NCBI RefSeq assembly: GCF_021390495.1
Contig: NZ_JAJEJP010000003.1
Coordinates: forward strand, 1,178,001 to 1,242,000
Length of the DNA stretch: 64,000 bases
Direction of reading: 5' to 3'
Origin: Paraburkholderia sp. ZP32-5
GTDB lineage: Bacteria > Pseudomonadota > Gammaproteobacteria > Burkholderiales > Burkholderiaceae
Shown here: positions 25,360 to 34,883 of the stretch, piece by piece
Layout of the letters: the number at the start of each line of letters is the position of its first letter
Numbering within the stretch: position 1 is the first letter of the stretch
Position numbers and translations under genes: made by a program
Notes under the pieces: model-generated
Told to the model about the DNA's origin: nothing
The model's database searches: none
Seen by the model: the letters and a program-made list of their open reading frames with translations, nothing else

Positions 25360-25619
25360 GTAGTTCTTGTGTGAAAGGAATTTCCCCTAGCTGTTATCGG
25401 CCGCCTTTCTGAAATATTTAGGGCGTTGATCGATTCGCGCGCTGCGGCTGCCCGCGCGCTGGCCACTCCCCGCCCGCTCCCTGCCCGATTCCGGCATTCA
25501 CAGCTTTGCTGATTTTCTTAGCTGCATTGATTGGTTGGCTTCATGCACCGGCGAATTTAACTTGAACGTCCGCGGCCCACGAGCCGCGACCGGTCACGTT
25601 TCTTTTCCAGGAGCCTCGC

Positions 25620-26567
25620 ATGAGCGCAGCCGCATTGCAGGAAGTACAGTCGATCGAAGTCAAACCGCTGTCGGCGCATATCGGCGCCGAGATTCACGGC
25701 ATCGATCTGACGCGAAAGCTGGAGCCGAGCCAGGTCGCGCAGATTCGCGCGGCCCTGCTGAAATGGCGCGTGGTGTTTTTCCGCGAGCAGTTTCTGACGC
25801 ATGAGCAGCACATCGCGTTCGCTGCTCAATTCGGCGAACTGACGCTCGGGCATCCGGTATTCGGTCACGTCGACGACCACCCCGAGGTTTACTCGATCTC
25901 GAAGTACCGCAAGGCGACGCGCTTCGAAGGCCAAACGTTATTGCGTCCGTGGACCGGCTGGCATACCGATGTGACCGCCGCGCTCAATCCGCCGTGGGCG
26001 TCGATCCTGCGCGGCGTGACTATTCCGCCATACGGCGGCGACACGCAATGGACCAATCTGGCGATCGCCTACGAAAAGCTGTCGCAACCGCTGCGCGGCT
26101 TCGTCGACGGTTTGCGCGGCATTCACCGCTTTACCCCGCCGGCCGGCGCGACCGGCACCGACGCGTTCGTCAAAGCGGTCGAACAGCGCGTACTCGTCAC
26201 CGAACATCCGCTCGTCAGAGTGCATCCGGAAACCGGCGAACGGGTGCTGTACGTGAGTCCGAGCTTTCTGAAATCGATCGTCGGCGTGACGCCGCGTGAG
26301 AGCCAGGCGCTGCTCGAACTGCTTTGGGAACACGTGACGCGGCCCGAGTTCACCGTGCGCTTCAAGTGGGAGGCCGGCAGTATCGCGTTCTGGGACAACC
26401 GCAGCACCGCGCATCTCGCGCCCACCGACATTTTCGATGTCGACTTCGACCGGCAGCTGTATCGCACGACGCTCGTCGGCGATGTGCCGGTCGGTCCCGA
26501 CGGACGGCAATCGGTCGCGCTCGAAGGATCGCCGGTCGGCGCGGCCGCTGCCATCGCGCTGAACTGA
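25620..26567 (+). CDS. TauD/TfdA-family 2-oxoglutarate-dependent dioxygenase
   Basis: A 315-residue Fe(II)/2-oxoglutarate dioxygenase of the taurine or alkylsulfatase (AtsK) type. The iron triad is seen as H115-x-D117 in GWHTDV and a distal His near 264 in NRSTAHLAP, with an Arg further on (DRQLYRTTL) for 2-oxoglutarate. The protein contains no cysteine and no methionine besides the initiator, a strong sulfur-sparing signature. CCAGGAG precedes ATG 25620. It starts a cluster with a sulfonate-type importer and a flavin monooxygenase. Substrate: a sulfonate or sulfate ester, not resolved. Confidence 0.9.
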   Translation: MSAAALQEVQSIEVKPLSAHIGAEIHGIDLTRKLEPSQVAQIRAALLKWRVVFFREQFLTHEQHIAFAAQFGELTLGHPVFGHVDDHPEVYSISKYRKATRFEGQTLLRPWTGWHTDVTAALNPPWASILRGVTIPPYGGDTQWTNLAIAYEKLSQPLRGFVDGLRGIHRFTPPAGATGTDAFVKAVEQRVLVTEHPLVRVHPETGERVLYVSPSFLKSIVGVTPRESQALLELLWEHVTRPEFTVRFKWEAGSIAFWDNRSTAHLAPTDIFDVDFDRQLYRTTLVGDVPVGPDGRQSVALEGSPVGAAAAIALN

Positions 26568-26791
26568 GCAGCGTCGCTATCGAGCAACCGCCGGCGCACA
26601 ACGCGGCGGTCCCGCGCGCAAATGACAATCGCCGATAACGATCCGACGATTCGTTATTGGAGCGCGCGAGCGCAGCTTCCTATACTCGATTGCACTTGTC
26701 ACCTCGCTGCTGCGAGCATCGGATCCCGAAGCAATCGCGGCCCGATCGCTGTGGCAAGTGCACCGCCCCACTTCGTTTCACCACATCAACC

Positions 26792-27859
26792 ATGCGCTAT
26801 TTCAAGCTACTGAAATCCCTTGCGGTGTTCGCCGCGCTCAGTATCGCCACGCTTCACGCGTATGCCGATAAACCATCCGTCATTCGCATCGGCGTCGCCC
26901 AGCAAGGCGCCGGCGATCCGCCGACGTTCGGCGGCTCGCCGGCCGCGACCGTGCAATTGCAGCAGTTACTCGAAAAAGAGTTCGCGGCGGATGGCATCAA
27001 GGTCGAGTGGCTGTTCTTCAAGGGCGCGGGACCGGCCGTCAACGAAGCAATCGCCGACAAGTCGCTCGACTTCGCGTTTCAAGGCGATCTACCGTCGGTA
27101 CTCGCGCGCGCCAACGGTCTGAAGACACATATCCTGCTTGAATCCGGCGTTCGCGCGGGCATCAAGATCGCCGTGCCGCCGGACTCTGACATCCATGCGA
27201 TCAAGGATCTAAAGAGCCGCCGCGTCGCGATGTTTCGCGGTACCAATCTGCAGCTCGTCGCCGACAACGCACTCGCGGCGAACCAGCTCGACGAACGCGA
27301 ACTGCGTGTGATCAATCTCGATACCGCCAGCGCGCTGGCGGCGCTCGCATCGAAAGGTGTCGACGCATCGGTCAACGATTACCACGTGTACAAGCTGCGC
27401 GACCAGGGGCTCGCCAGAGTCGTCTACGAATCGCAGAGCGACGGCCCGCAATTCACGCGGCAATCGCATCTGCTCGTGCTCGACGATTTCGAACATGCTC
27501 ATCCGGACATCGTGCAGCGCGTCGTCAATGCATTCGTCAAAGGCGCGCAGTGGTCGTCCGATGAAAACAACCGCGATGCGCTGTTCAAGCTGTGGGAAAA
27601 AAGCGGTGTCAGCTACGCGTCGTGGCAAGCCGAATTTGCGCACCAGACATTGAAGGAGCGCAACTCGCCGCTGATCGACCCGTTTATCGTCGCACGCTAC
27701 AAGGCGGTCGCGCAGGATGCGCTGAAACTGAAGCTGATCCGTCAGCCCGTCGACGTCGATACGTGGTTCGAGCCGCGCTATCTCGACAACGCGTTGCACG
27801 CGCAACAGCTCGACCACTACTGGACGCGCTACGACGCGGCCGGCAAGCCGCTCAGCTAA
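26792..27859 (+). CDS. Sulfonate/sulfate-ester ABC transporter binding protein
   Basis: A 355-residue periplasmic protein of the SsuA/AtsR type. Signal peptide residues 1-25 (cleavage after AYA). The mature protein has no cysteine and one methionine, as seen in sulfur-starvation proteins. ATG 26792 is chosen because the signal peptide begins there; the in-frame stretch upstream is not signal-like. It lies 224 bases after the dioxygenase gene and 11 before the permease. Ligand inferred from family and neighbours. Confidence 0.88.
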   Translation: MRYFKLLKSLAVFAALSIATLHAYADKPSVIRIGVAQQGAGDPPTFGGSPAATVQLQQLLEKEFAADGIKVEWLFFKGAGPAVNEAIADKSLDFAFQGDLPSVLARANGLKTHILLESGVRAGIKIAVPPDSDIHAIKDLKSRRVAMFRGTNLQLVADNALAANQLDERELRVINLDTASALAALASKGVDASVNDYHVYKLRDQGLARVVYESQSDGPQFTRQSHLLVLDDFEHAHPDIVQRVVNAFVKGAQWSSDENNRDALFKLWEKSGVSYASWQAEFAHQTLKERNSPLIDPFIVARYKAVAQDALKLKLIRQPVDVDTWFEPRYLDNALHAQQLDHYWTRYDAAGKPLS

Positions 27860-27870
27860 CGGGAGCCGCG

Positions 27871-28713
27871 ATGAGCGATACAGCGATTCCTCTCGCCACG
27901 ACCGCTAATAGCAAGCGAGGCACTCGACGCATTGGTCGCGCGTGGCTGCGCAGCGCCGCGTGGCACGTCGCGCCGTGGCTGTTGCCGGCCGTGCTGCTGG
28001 CGCTGTGGACGATCGGCAGCGAGCGCGGCTGGATTGCGCCACAGATCCTGCCGCCGCCCGCGCGCGTCTACGACACGCTTGTCGAACTCGCGCGCAGCGG
28101 CGACCTCGCGAGTCATACGCTGATCAGCCTGCAACGGGTGCTGGTCGGCTTCGGCATCGGCACGCTGGGCGGCTTCGCGCTCGGCGCGGCACTCGGTCTG
28201 TCGCGAACACTTGAAGCGTACGTGTTGCCGAGTTTCAACGCGGTCGTGCAGATCCCGGTGCTCGGCTGGCTGCCTTTCCTGCTGCTGCTCGTCGGCGTCG
28301 GCGAACCGCTCAAATACATTCTGATCGCGCACGCGGCGCTCGTGCCGGTCACGCTGAGCACGTTGCAGGGCTTCCGTCAGGCCCCCGCTACGCTCGACGA
28401 AGTCGCGCGCGGCTATGGCTATAGCCGCTGGCAGCGCATCGTCCATGTGGTATTGCCCGCCGCGGTGCCGACGCTCGCGACCGGCGTGCGGCTCGCGTTC
28501 ACGAAGGCGTGGCTCGCGCTGGTGGTGGTCGAACTCGTCGCGTCGTCGGAAGGGCTCGGCTATCTGATCGTCAATGGACGGCAACTGTTTCAGCTCGATC
28601 TGGTGATGGCGGCCGTCGTCGTGGTCGGTGCGATCGGTTTCGTCGTCAACCATCTGCTCGATTCGCTCGAAGCGCGTCTGCGGCGCGGCCGGCCGTCCGC
28701 GTTTCGCGAGTGA
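27871..28713 (+). CDS. Sulfonate-type ABC transporter permease 1
   Basis: A 280-residue inner-membrane permease of the SsuC type with about six hydrophobic segments and an EAA-like loop (DEVARGYGYSRWQRIVHVVLP). It has no cysteine and only one internal methionine. ATG 27871 follows GGGAG. It works with the second permease at 28739. Confidence 0.9.
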   Translation: MSDTAIPLATTANSKRGTRRIGRAWLRSAAWHVAPWLLPAVLLALWTIGSERGWIAPQILPPPARVYDTLVELARSGDLASHTLISLQRVLVGFGIGTLGGFALGAALGLSRTLEAYVLPSFNAVVQIPVLGWLPFLLLLVGVGEPLKYILIAHAALVPVTLSTLQGFRQAPATLDEVARGYGYSRWQRIVHVVLPAAVPTLATGVRLAFTKAWLALVVVELVASSEGLGYLIVNGRQLFQLDLVMAAVVVVGAIGFVVNHLLDSLEARLRRGRPSAFRE

Positions 28714-28738
28714 TGCGCGGGCACTGCAAAGGAAACTC

Positions 28739-29614
28739 ATGCGCTTTCTTCCGATCCCCCGTTTGCCAGGTGTGCTGAGCCGTTCGACTCGCAAAGGGCC
28801 GCCGACATGCGATTGCGTGTCGCCACCATCGCGGCAGAGCGGACGCGCGAAGAAAGCCTTCCTCGCATCGCGCGGCCTGGTGTTACCGGTTGTCGCGCTC
28901 GCGCTGTGGTCGGCTGTCACCGCACTGCATGTCGTCAAAAGCGGCCTGCTGGTCAGCCCGCTCGCCGTGCTGCAAACGGGCTGGCAACAAACGATAAGCG
29001 GCGCGTTGGCGCGCGCACTATCCGCTTCGCTAGCGCGGGAAGCAAGCGGCTTCGTGATCGGCACGATAGGCGGTCTGCTGCTTGGCAGCCTGCTCGGCTT
29101 CTCGCGCATCGCGCGGCGGATGGTCGGACCGAGCTTCGATACGTTCAAGCAGATCTCGCTGTTCGCATGGATACCGCTGATCTCGGTGTGGTTCGGACTC
29201 GGCGATGCGGCGAAGGTCGTGTTTCTGTCGCTGGCCGCGCTGCTGCCGGTGACCGCGCATACCTGCGACGGCATCCACACGGTGCCGCGCAGCTATATCG
29301 AAGTGGCCCGCGCGTTTCGCTATTCGCGGCTGCAACTGGTCGCGCATGTGATTCTGCCGGCCGCGTTGCCGTCGATTTTCACGGGCCTCTATCTGGCGCT
29401 GATCTATTCGTGGCTCGCGACGCTCGGCGCCGAATATCTGCTGGTGTCGGGTAGCGGCATCGGCAATCTGCTGATCGACGGCAGCGAGCAGTTCCGTATG
29501 GACCTCGTGTTGTTCGGCATCGTCGTCGTGGGCTTGACCGGCTGGGCGCTCAATGCGCTGGCGCGCCGCGCCGAGCGCGCTCTGTTCGCGCGGCGTCCAT
29601 TCGGCGCGTCGTGA
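28739..29614 (+). CDS. Sulfonate-type ABC transporter permease 2
   Basis: A 291-residue permease of the same family with the loop EVARAFRYSRLQLVAHVILPAAL. The first 45 residues are polar and contain a Cys-x-Cys pair, unlike the rest of the operon, so the true start could be further in; ATG 28739 is preceded by AAAGGAAA, which supports it. Together with permease 1 it would form a heterodimeric channel, reminiscent of the two-domain AtsB of sulfate-ester importers. Confidence 0.85.
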   Translation: MRFLPIPRLPGVLSRSTRKGPPTCDCVSPPSRQSGRAKKAFLASRGLVLPVVALALWSAVTALHVVKSGLLVSPLAVLQTGWQQTISGALARALSASLAREASGFVIGTIGGLLLGSLLGFSRIARRMVGPSFDTFKQISLFAWIPLISVWFGLGDAAKVVFLSLAALLPVTAHTCDGIHTVPRSYIEVARAFRYSRLQLVAHVILPAALPSIFTGLYLALIYSWLATLGAEYLLVSGSGIGNLLIDGSEQFRMDLVLFGIVVVGLTGWALNALARRAERALFARRPFGAS

Positions 29615-29661
29615 TGCCAGCGCCATTACACCCGCTCATTTCTACAGGAAGGACCTTTGTC

Positions 29662-30507
29662 ATGAACGCTGTGGTTTCCGAAACCCTCGACATCCGCCAC
29701 GTGCGCAAGCGCTATCTCCAGCATGGCAAGACGCTCGACGTACTCGACGACATCACGCTGAACGTGCAGCCCGGCGAATTCATCAGCATCCTCGGCGCGA
29801 GCGGCTGCGGCAAGTCGACGTTGCTGCGGCTGATCGCCGGTCTCGATACCGACTACAGCGGCGACATTCGGGTCGCCGGCGAACCGGTGCGCGATACCTC
29901 GTTGCAACGCGGCATCGTGTTTCAGGACCATCGGCTGTTCCCGTGGCTCACCGCTTCGCAGAATATCCTCGCGGCGCTGCGCAATGCACCATTGAGCGCG
30001 AAAGAGAAACGCGATGCAGTCGCGGAACACATCGCGCTGGTCGGCCTGACGGGCTTCGAGAATGCGTATCCGAACCAGTTGTCGGGCGGCATGGCGCAAC
30101 GCGTGGCGATCGCACGCGGCTTGGTCAATCGTCCGCGCGTGCTGTTGCTCGACGAGCCGTTCGGCGCGCTCGACGCGCTGACGCGCGGCCGGCTGCAGAA
30201 CGAATTGCAGCGTATCTGGCAGCAGGAACGTATCACGATGATCCTCGTCACGCACGACGTCGACGAGGCCGTCTATCTCGGCGATCGCGTCGTGACGATG
30301 GCGCCGCGCCCAGGGCGCATCAAACGCATCGTCAATATCGCGTTGCCACGCCCGCGCGATCGCGGCGACGCGCGCTTTATCCGTTTGCGCGACGACATCG
30401 TGGCCGAGTTCGGCGAACCCGGTTCGTCGCCACGCGATAGCGACGGCGGCCTGCCGCACGCGCCGCCCCTTCATCCGCCGATTACCGAATGGCGGCTTGC
30501 GTGGTGA
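29662..30507 (+). CDS. Sulfonate-type ABC transporter ATP-binding protein
   Basis: A 281-residue ATPase with Walker A GASGCGKST, signature LSGGMAQR, Walker B VLLLDEPFGALD and the H-loop LVTHDVDEA. ATG 29662 with AGGAAGGA upstream; an in-frame ATG at 29611 is less well placed. The only cysteine is in the Walker A loop. Energises the importer of the sulfur cluster. Confidence 0.92.
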   Translation: MNAVVSETLDIRHVRKRYLQHGKTLDVLDDITLNVQPGEFISILGASGCGKSTLLRLIAGLDTDYSGDIRVAGEPVRDTSLQRGIVFQDHRLFPWLTASQNILAALRNAPLSAKEKRDAVAEHIALVGLTGFENAYPNQLSGGMAQRVAIARGLVNRPRVLLLDEPFGALDALTRGRLQNELQRIWQQERITMILVTHDVDEAVYLGDRVVTMAPRPGRIKRIVNIALPRPRDRGDARFIRLRDDIVAEFGEPGSSPRDSDGGLPHAPPLHPPITEWRLAW

Positions 30508-30560
30508 CACGCGGAATCCACCTTGAAACCAGCAGCATTGCACGGAACGGACCACCAACG

Positions 30561-31928
30561 ATGAGCAACGGCAAACGGCAAATCAAACTCGGCGCGTTTC
30601 TGATGGAAACCGGCCACCATATCGCCGCATGGCGGCATCCCGACACGCACGCGAGCGGCGGACTCGATTTCCAGCACTACGCGCAACTCGCGCAGATCGC
30701 CGAGCGCGCAAAGTTTGACACGATCTTCTTCGCCGACAGCGTCAGCGTGCGCGATACCCATCTGCCGTCGCTGTCGCGCACCGCGCGCGCGGATCACTTC
30801 GAGCCGCTGACGTTGCTGTCGGCGCTATCGGTGGTGACACGCAACATCGGGTTGATCGCGACGGTGTCGACCACCTTCAACGAGCCCTATAACCTGGCGC
30901 GCAAATTCGCGTCGCTCGATCATCTGAGCGGCGGCCGCTCGGGCTGGAATCTGGTCACGTCGAGCACCGAACTGGAGGCGCTGAATTTCAGCTTCGACCA
31001 GCATCCCGAGCACGGCGAACGGTATGAGCGCGCGAAGGAGTTTCACGACGTGGTCGCGGGCCTGTGGGATAGCTGGGAAGACGACGCGTTCGTTCGCGAC
31101 AAGCAAAGCGGCGTGTATTTCGATCCGGACAAGATGCACGTGCTCGATCATCGCGGCAAGCATTTCAAGGTGCGCGGACCGCTGAACGTCGCGCGCTCGC
31201 CGCAAGGCTCGCCGGTCGTCGTGCAGGCGGGTGCGTCCGAGGCCGGCAAGGAACTCGCCGCGCAGACCGCCGAAGTCGTGTTCGTCGCGCATCAGACGCT
31301 CGACGAAGCGCAGGCGTTCTATCGCGATCTGAAGGGCAGACTCGCGCGTTATGGCCGGCAAGCGGATCATCTGAAGATCATGCCGGGCATCTTTCCGGTG
31401 ATCGGCCGCACCGATGAAGAAGCGCGCGAGAAATTCGCCGCGCTGCAGGAGCTGATTCATCCGACCGTCGGCTTGTCGTTGCTGGCCAATATGTCGGGCG
31501 GCGCCGACCTATCGGCCTATCCGGTCGACGGACCGTTTCCGGAGTTGCCGGAAACCAATGGCGGCAAGAGCCGGCAGCGTCTGCTGCTCGATCTCGCGCG
31601 GCGCGAAAACCTGACCATTCGTGATCTGTATCTGCGGATCGCCGGCGCACGTGGGCATCAACAGGTGATCGGCACGCCGCAGAGCATCGCCGATCAGTTG
31701 CAGCAGTGGTTCGAGGAAGAAGGCGCGGACGGCTTCAATATCATGTCGCCGTGGCTGCCCGGCGGTCTCAGTGAATTCGCCGAACAGGTGGTGCCGGAGT
31801 TGCAGCGGCGCGGACTATTCCGCACCGAATACGAAGGACGCACGCTGCGGGAGAACCTTGGATTGCCGCGGCCGGTGAATCGGCATGTGCTCGCTAGAGA
31901 CGAACGCGCGGCGGTGGCGGCACAGTAG
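30561..31928 (+). CDS. FMN-dependent (luciferase-like) monooxygenase, NtaA/SnaA/DszA type
   Basis: A 455-residue two-component flavin monooxygenase. The N-terminus (LGAFLMETGHHIAAWRHPD) and the segments NEPYNLARKFASLDHLSGGRSGWNLVTS and SPQGSPVVVQAGAS are diagnostic of the nitrilotriacetate/pristinamycin/dibenzothiophene-sulfone group. It needs reduced FMN from a separate reductase, which is not encoded next to it. No cysteine and six methionines including the initiator. Probably desulfonates or oxidises a sulfur compound; it closes the operon starting at 25620. Confidence 0.9.
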   Translation: MSNGKRQIKLGAFLMETGHHIAAWRHPDTHASGGLDFQHYAQLAQIAERAKFDTIFFADSVSVRDTHLPSLSRTARADHFEPLTLLSALSVVTRNIGLIATVSTTFNEPYNLARKFASLDHLSGGRSGWNLVTSSTELEALNFSFDQHPEHGERYERAKEFHDVVAGLWDSWEDDAFVRDKQSGVYFDPDKMHVLDHRGKHFKVRGPLNVARSPQGSPVVVQAGASEAGKELAAQTAEVVFVAHQTLDEAQAFYRDLKGRLARYGRQADHLKIMPGIFPVIGRTDEEAREKFAALQELIHPTVGLSLLANMSGGADLSAYPVDGPFPELPETNGGKSRQRLLLDLARRENLTIRDLYLRIAGARGHQQVIGTPQSIADQLQQWFEEEGADGFNIMSPWLPGGLSEFAEQVVPELQRRGLFRTEYEGRTLRENLGLPRPVNRHVLARDERAAVAAQ

Positions 31929-31995
31929 ATTCCATTCGCGCCATCCAATACGGCAACGCGAATCGAGCGCAAATCAAACGCGAATCAAGCACAAA

Positions 31996-32020
31996 GCGCC
32001 GGAAGCATCGCTCCCGGCGC
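31996..32020. terminator. Stem-loop between convergent genes
   Basis: GCGCCGG and CCGGCGC arms (7 bp) with further AGC/GCT pairing inside, between the monooxygenase stop and the MFS stop. It is well placed to end transcription from both sides. No T-run is obvious. Confidence 0.45.
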
Positions 32021-32045
32021 CAGCAACAAACACCGCTCCGCGAAT

Positions 32046-33392
32046 CTAAGCGCGCGCCGGCAACGGCGCCGGCCTGCGCCGCGTCACCAGCAACAACACC
32101 GCCGTCGCCGAAATAAGCTCGAACCCGCCTGCCACGAAAAAGATCGGCGTGAAATCCCACTGCGCCCTGACCATCGCGCCGCCGATCGCCGGCCCGATCA
32201 TGCCGCCGACCTTCGATGCGCCATGCGCCCACGCCACGCTGGTCGCGCGCATTTCGGCCGGCGATATCGTCGCGCAAAACGCATTCAACGCGCCCCAGCT
32301 GCTGTTGTACAGAAAGCCGAGCGCGGCGAAACCAACGGGCGCCCATTGCGAATACACGTCCATCGTCGCAATGATCCACACGGTCAGCGCGGCGGCCGTC
32401 AGATAGCTCGGCAATACGCGCGCCGCGCCGAAGCGGTCCATCACGAAGCCGCTGCTCGCCGTGCCGATCACGCCGGCAATCGCGCTGACCGCAAGCAGTC
32501 CGGCGATGTGCTCCATCGGCATATGACGGGTCAGGTGCAGCAGCGTCGTGGTCCACGAATTGTTGATGTAGCTGAAGATGCCGGTCGCAAGATACGCGAG
32601 CCACAGCAGCAACGTAATGCCCGCGAGGCCGTTCGCGAACAGCATCAGCGGCGACAGCCGGCGTTTGGATGGCAGCTTGTCGTGCACGACGAAGCGTTGC
32701 CCCGGCACCGCGACGAACGACGGATCGAAGCGGCGCAGCGTCTTGCCGATCTTCGGATCGGTCGGGTTGCGCATCGCGAGGAACTGCAACGACTCGGGCA
32801 GCCACAACCACAGGCAGCCCGCGAGCAGCAACGGCAGCACGCCGCCGACCCAGAACGCCGCCTGCCAGCCGAACGGCAGAATCCACGCCTGCACGCTCGC
32901 GCCGATCAGGTTGCCGCCCGCGTAGCCGCAGAACACCACCGAGACCGCCGCCGACCGATAACGGGCCGGCGCGAACTCGTTGGCCAGCGTGATCGTCGCG
33001 GGAATCACCGCGCTGAAAAAGAGCGCCGCGCTAAAGCGCATCACGTCGAGTTCGAAGACCGTGCGAACCTGCGACGTCGCGATCGTCAGCAACGCGAATA
33101 CCGGCATCGCGACCAGCAGCACGCGGCGTCGCCCGAAGCGGTCGAGCATCGGTCCGGAGATCAGCGTGCCGATAAAAAGCGCCAGTTGCTGAAGCACGAA
33201 TACCTGGGTCAGCGCGGCCGGATGAACGTTCAGTCCGTGCGACAGCGCCGGCAGAATCAGCCCGACCATGAAGATGTCGTAGCCATCCACGACCATCGTC
33301 GCCGCCAGTAACGCGACGATCAGAATATGCAGCCACCGCAGCGGCTGATTGCCGATCAACGTCCCGACGTTGAGGTTCGTCGTTTCGTTCAT
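32046..33392 (-). CDS. MFS transporter, aromatic-acid/H+ symporter type
   Basis: A 448-residue carrier with 12 predicted helices. The helix-1 motif VDGYDIFMVGLILPAL and loop GPMLDRFGRRR mark the AAHS branch, which imports aromatic or other organic acids with protons. ATG 33392 has GGAG upstream. It follows the MmgE/PrpD gene by 153 bases that contain a copy of the CTATGG palindrome (33524-33550), so it has its own regulated promoter in the LysR regulon. Substrate presumably that of the HyuAB pathway. Confidence 0.88.
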   Translation of the reverse strand: MNETTNLNVGTLIGNQPLRWLHILIVALLAATMVVDGYDIFMVGLILPALSHGLNVHPAALTQVFVLQQLALFIGTLISGPMLDRFGRRRVLLVAMPVFALLTIATSQVRTVFELDVMRFSAALFFSAVIPATITLANEFAPARYRSAAVSVVFCGYAGGNLIGASVQAWILPFGWQAAFWVGGVLPLLLAGCLWLWLPESLQFLAMRNPTDPKIGKTLRRFDPSFVAVPGQRFVVHDKLPSKRRLSPLMLFANGLAGITLLLWLAYLATGIFSYINNSWTTTLLHLTRHMPMEHIAGLLAVSAIAGVIGTASSGFVMDRFGAARVLPSYLTAAALTVWIIATMDVYSQWAPVGFAALGFLYNSSWGALNAFCATISPAEMRATSVAWAHGASKVGGMIGPAIGGAMVRAQWDFTPIFFVAGGFELISATAVLLLVTRRRPAPLPARA

Positions 33393-33523
33393 GCTGTCTT
33401 CTCCAATGTCTTTATTTATCGAGGTGTCGGTGCCCGCGATCCGGTCCGCGCGCAACGCAAGCAGCGCGCGCGGACGCGCACACGTTAGCGGAACGGCTCG
33501 GGTCGAAGCAATCAACCATTGCG

Positions 33524-33550
33524 CTATGGCTCTATAGGCCCGACGCTATG
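33524..33550. promoter_or_regulatory. LysR operator copy A (before MFS gene)
   Basis: CTATGGCTCTATAG at 33524-33537, then CTATG at 33546-33550, exactly 22 bases on. The same arrangement occurs at 41134 and 45802. It lies 132 bases upstream of the MFS start, and the second element overlaps the TAG stop codon of the MmgE gene. Confidence 0.7.
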
Positions 33551-34883
33551 ACCCATTCAGATCAGACGAAAAATATGCGCACAGTGCATCCAGTTGCGCG
33601 GGTTCTGTCGCCGATAGCCGGGCCGTTTCGATCAGGTTCATTGCCGGATGCGCGCCGAGCATGCGTGTGGCCTTGTCTGCGATCTCGCTACGGCCGAAGC
33701 GTAGGGACGGATCGCCTGGGCTGTCTTCAACGGTGATCTCGCGCGTGCCGCCGGCCGCGCGCACGCTCACGCGTGCCGGCCACTTGCCGGGGTACAGGCG
33801 GTCGAGCGATGGGTCCGCCGTTACTCGAACACGCGCGGCGAATGCGCGGAGATCGTCGCTCCATCGCAAGTCATCGCGCGTGACGTCATCGAGCGATGCG
33901 GGCTGCAAGGCCGCCAGTGCGAGCTGTCCGCGCGCGCTGACGAGACTGGCGAGCCGCCCAGCCTCCGGTGGCTCGCGATCGAGCATCGCCGCGTAGGCTG
34001 ACGGCACCTGCACGTCGACCGCTTCGACGCTTGCGGGATCGATGCCGTCAGCAAGCAGCACGCGCAGACCGTGAATCGCGGCCAACGCCTGCTTGGCCGC
34101 GCAGTGAGGCTTCACGCTGATTTGCAGCCGCGCCGGAGCATCGCTGTCATTGCGGGCCAAGCGGCTGGCATCCGCGTTCGCGCCGCCGATCTGTGCAAGC
34201 CACGCGTCGCTCAGCAACGCAACATCGCCGTCGATACCGTCGGCCGCCGCCAGCGCCGCAACGCAACCGGCACGCACCGCCTGACCGAACAGCAGCCAGC
34301 GGCCCGGACGATGCCCTGTAGCCCGGCCGATCGGCGGCGGCGTTTGCGCCAGCGCCAATGCGAGCGCATGACGCATCCGCTCAGGCGCGAGACCGAGCAG
34401 CCGGCCCGCCGTCGCGGCCGCGCCGAGCGGCGCGACCATATAGCTCGGCCAGCCGCCGCGCGCGAGCAACGACACGCCGCCGAGCGCGCACGCGACGCGA
34501 ATCGCCACCTCTTCGCCGACGTACAACGCATCCGCGAACAGCGACGGTGCCGCATTACGCGCGAACGACATGCGCAATGCCAACGCTACGGGCAACACGA
34601 TCGCGCTCGGCGTGACCGCGCTCGGGCGATGAATGTCATCGACTTCGGTCAGCCGCATCGTCGCCGCGAGGCTGGCCGCCGCCGCGAGCATGCCGCTGTC
34701 GGTACGGGCGATGAAGCGCCCGATCGCCCGGCCCTCCTTGCTCGCCGCGCCCGCCAGCAACGCGATGACCGAGTCGGCCAGTTGCAGGCCGATCGCATCG
34801 CGATGCGGCTCGCTCGATACCGACGCCGACGCGGCAAAGCTCGCGAGTTCGTCGATCGACGTGGCCACCGGCGCCGTGCTCAT
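33546..34883 (-). CDS. MmgE/PrpD family protein
   Basis: A 445-residue protein of the MmgE/PrpD family, which includes 2-methylcitrate dehydratase, cis-aconitate decarboxylase and iminodisuccinate epimerase. The all-helical N-terminal domain (GLQLADSVIALLAGAAS) and the segment SVKPHCAAKQALAAIHGL with its K-x-x-x-x-x-H context are recognisable. ATG 34883 overlaps the stop of the M24-like gene (ATGA). Last gene of the HyuAB operon. It may isomerise, hydrate or decarboxylate a carboxylate produced by the enzymes upstream; the reaction is not known. Confidence 0.85.
   Translation of the reverse strand: MSTAPVATSIDELASFAASASVSSEPHRDAIGLQLADSVIALLAGAASKEGRAIGRFIARTDSGMLAAAASLAATMRLTEVDDIHRPSAVTPSAIVLPVALALRMSFARNAAPSLFADALYVGEEVAIRVACALGGVSLLARGGWPSYMVAPLGAAATAGRLLGLAPERMRHALALALAQTPPPIGRATGHRPGRWLLFGQAVRAGCVAALAAADGIDGDVALLSDAWLAQIGGANADASRLARNDSDAPARLQISVKPHCAAKQALAAIHGLRVLLADGIDPASVEAVDVQVPSAYAAMLDREPPEAGRLASLVSARGQLALAALQPASLDDVTRDDLRWSDDLRAFAARVRVTADPSLDRLYPGKWPARVSVRAAGGTREITVEDSPGDPSLRFGRSEIADKATRMLGAHPAMNLIETARLSATEPAQLDALCAYFSSDLNGS

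Noticed and set aside
25620..31928. Taurine (tauABCD) operon
   Set aside because: Two permeases and a DszA/NtaA-type monooxygenase are not part of tau; substrate left open.
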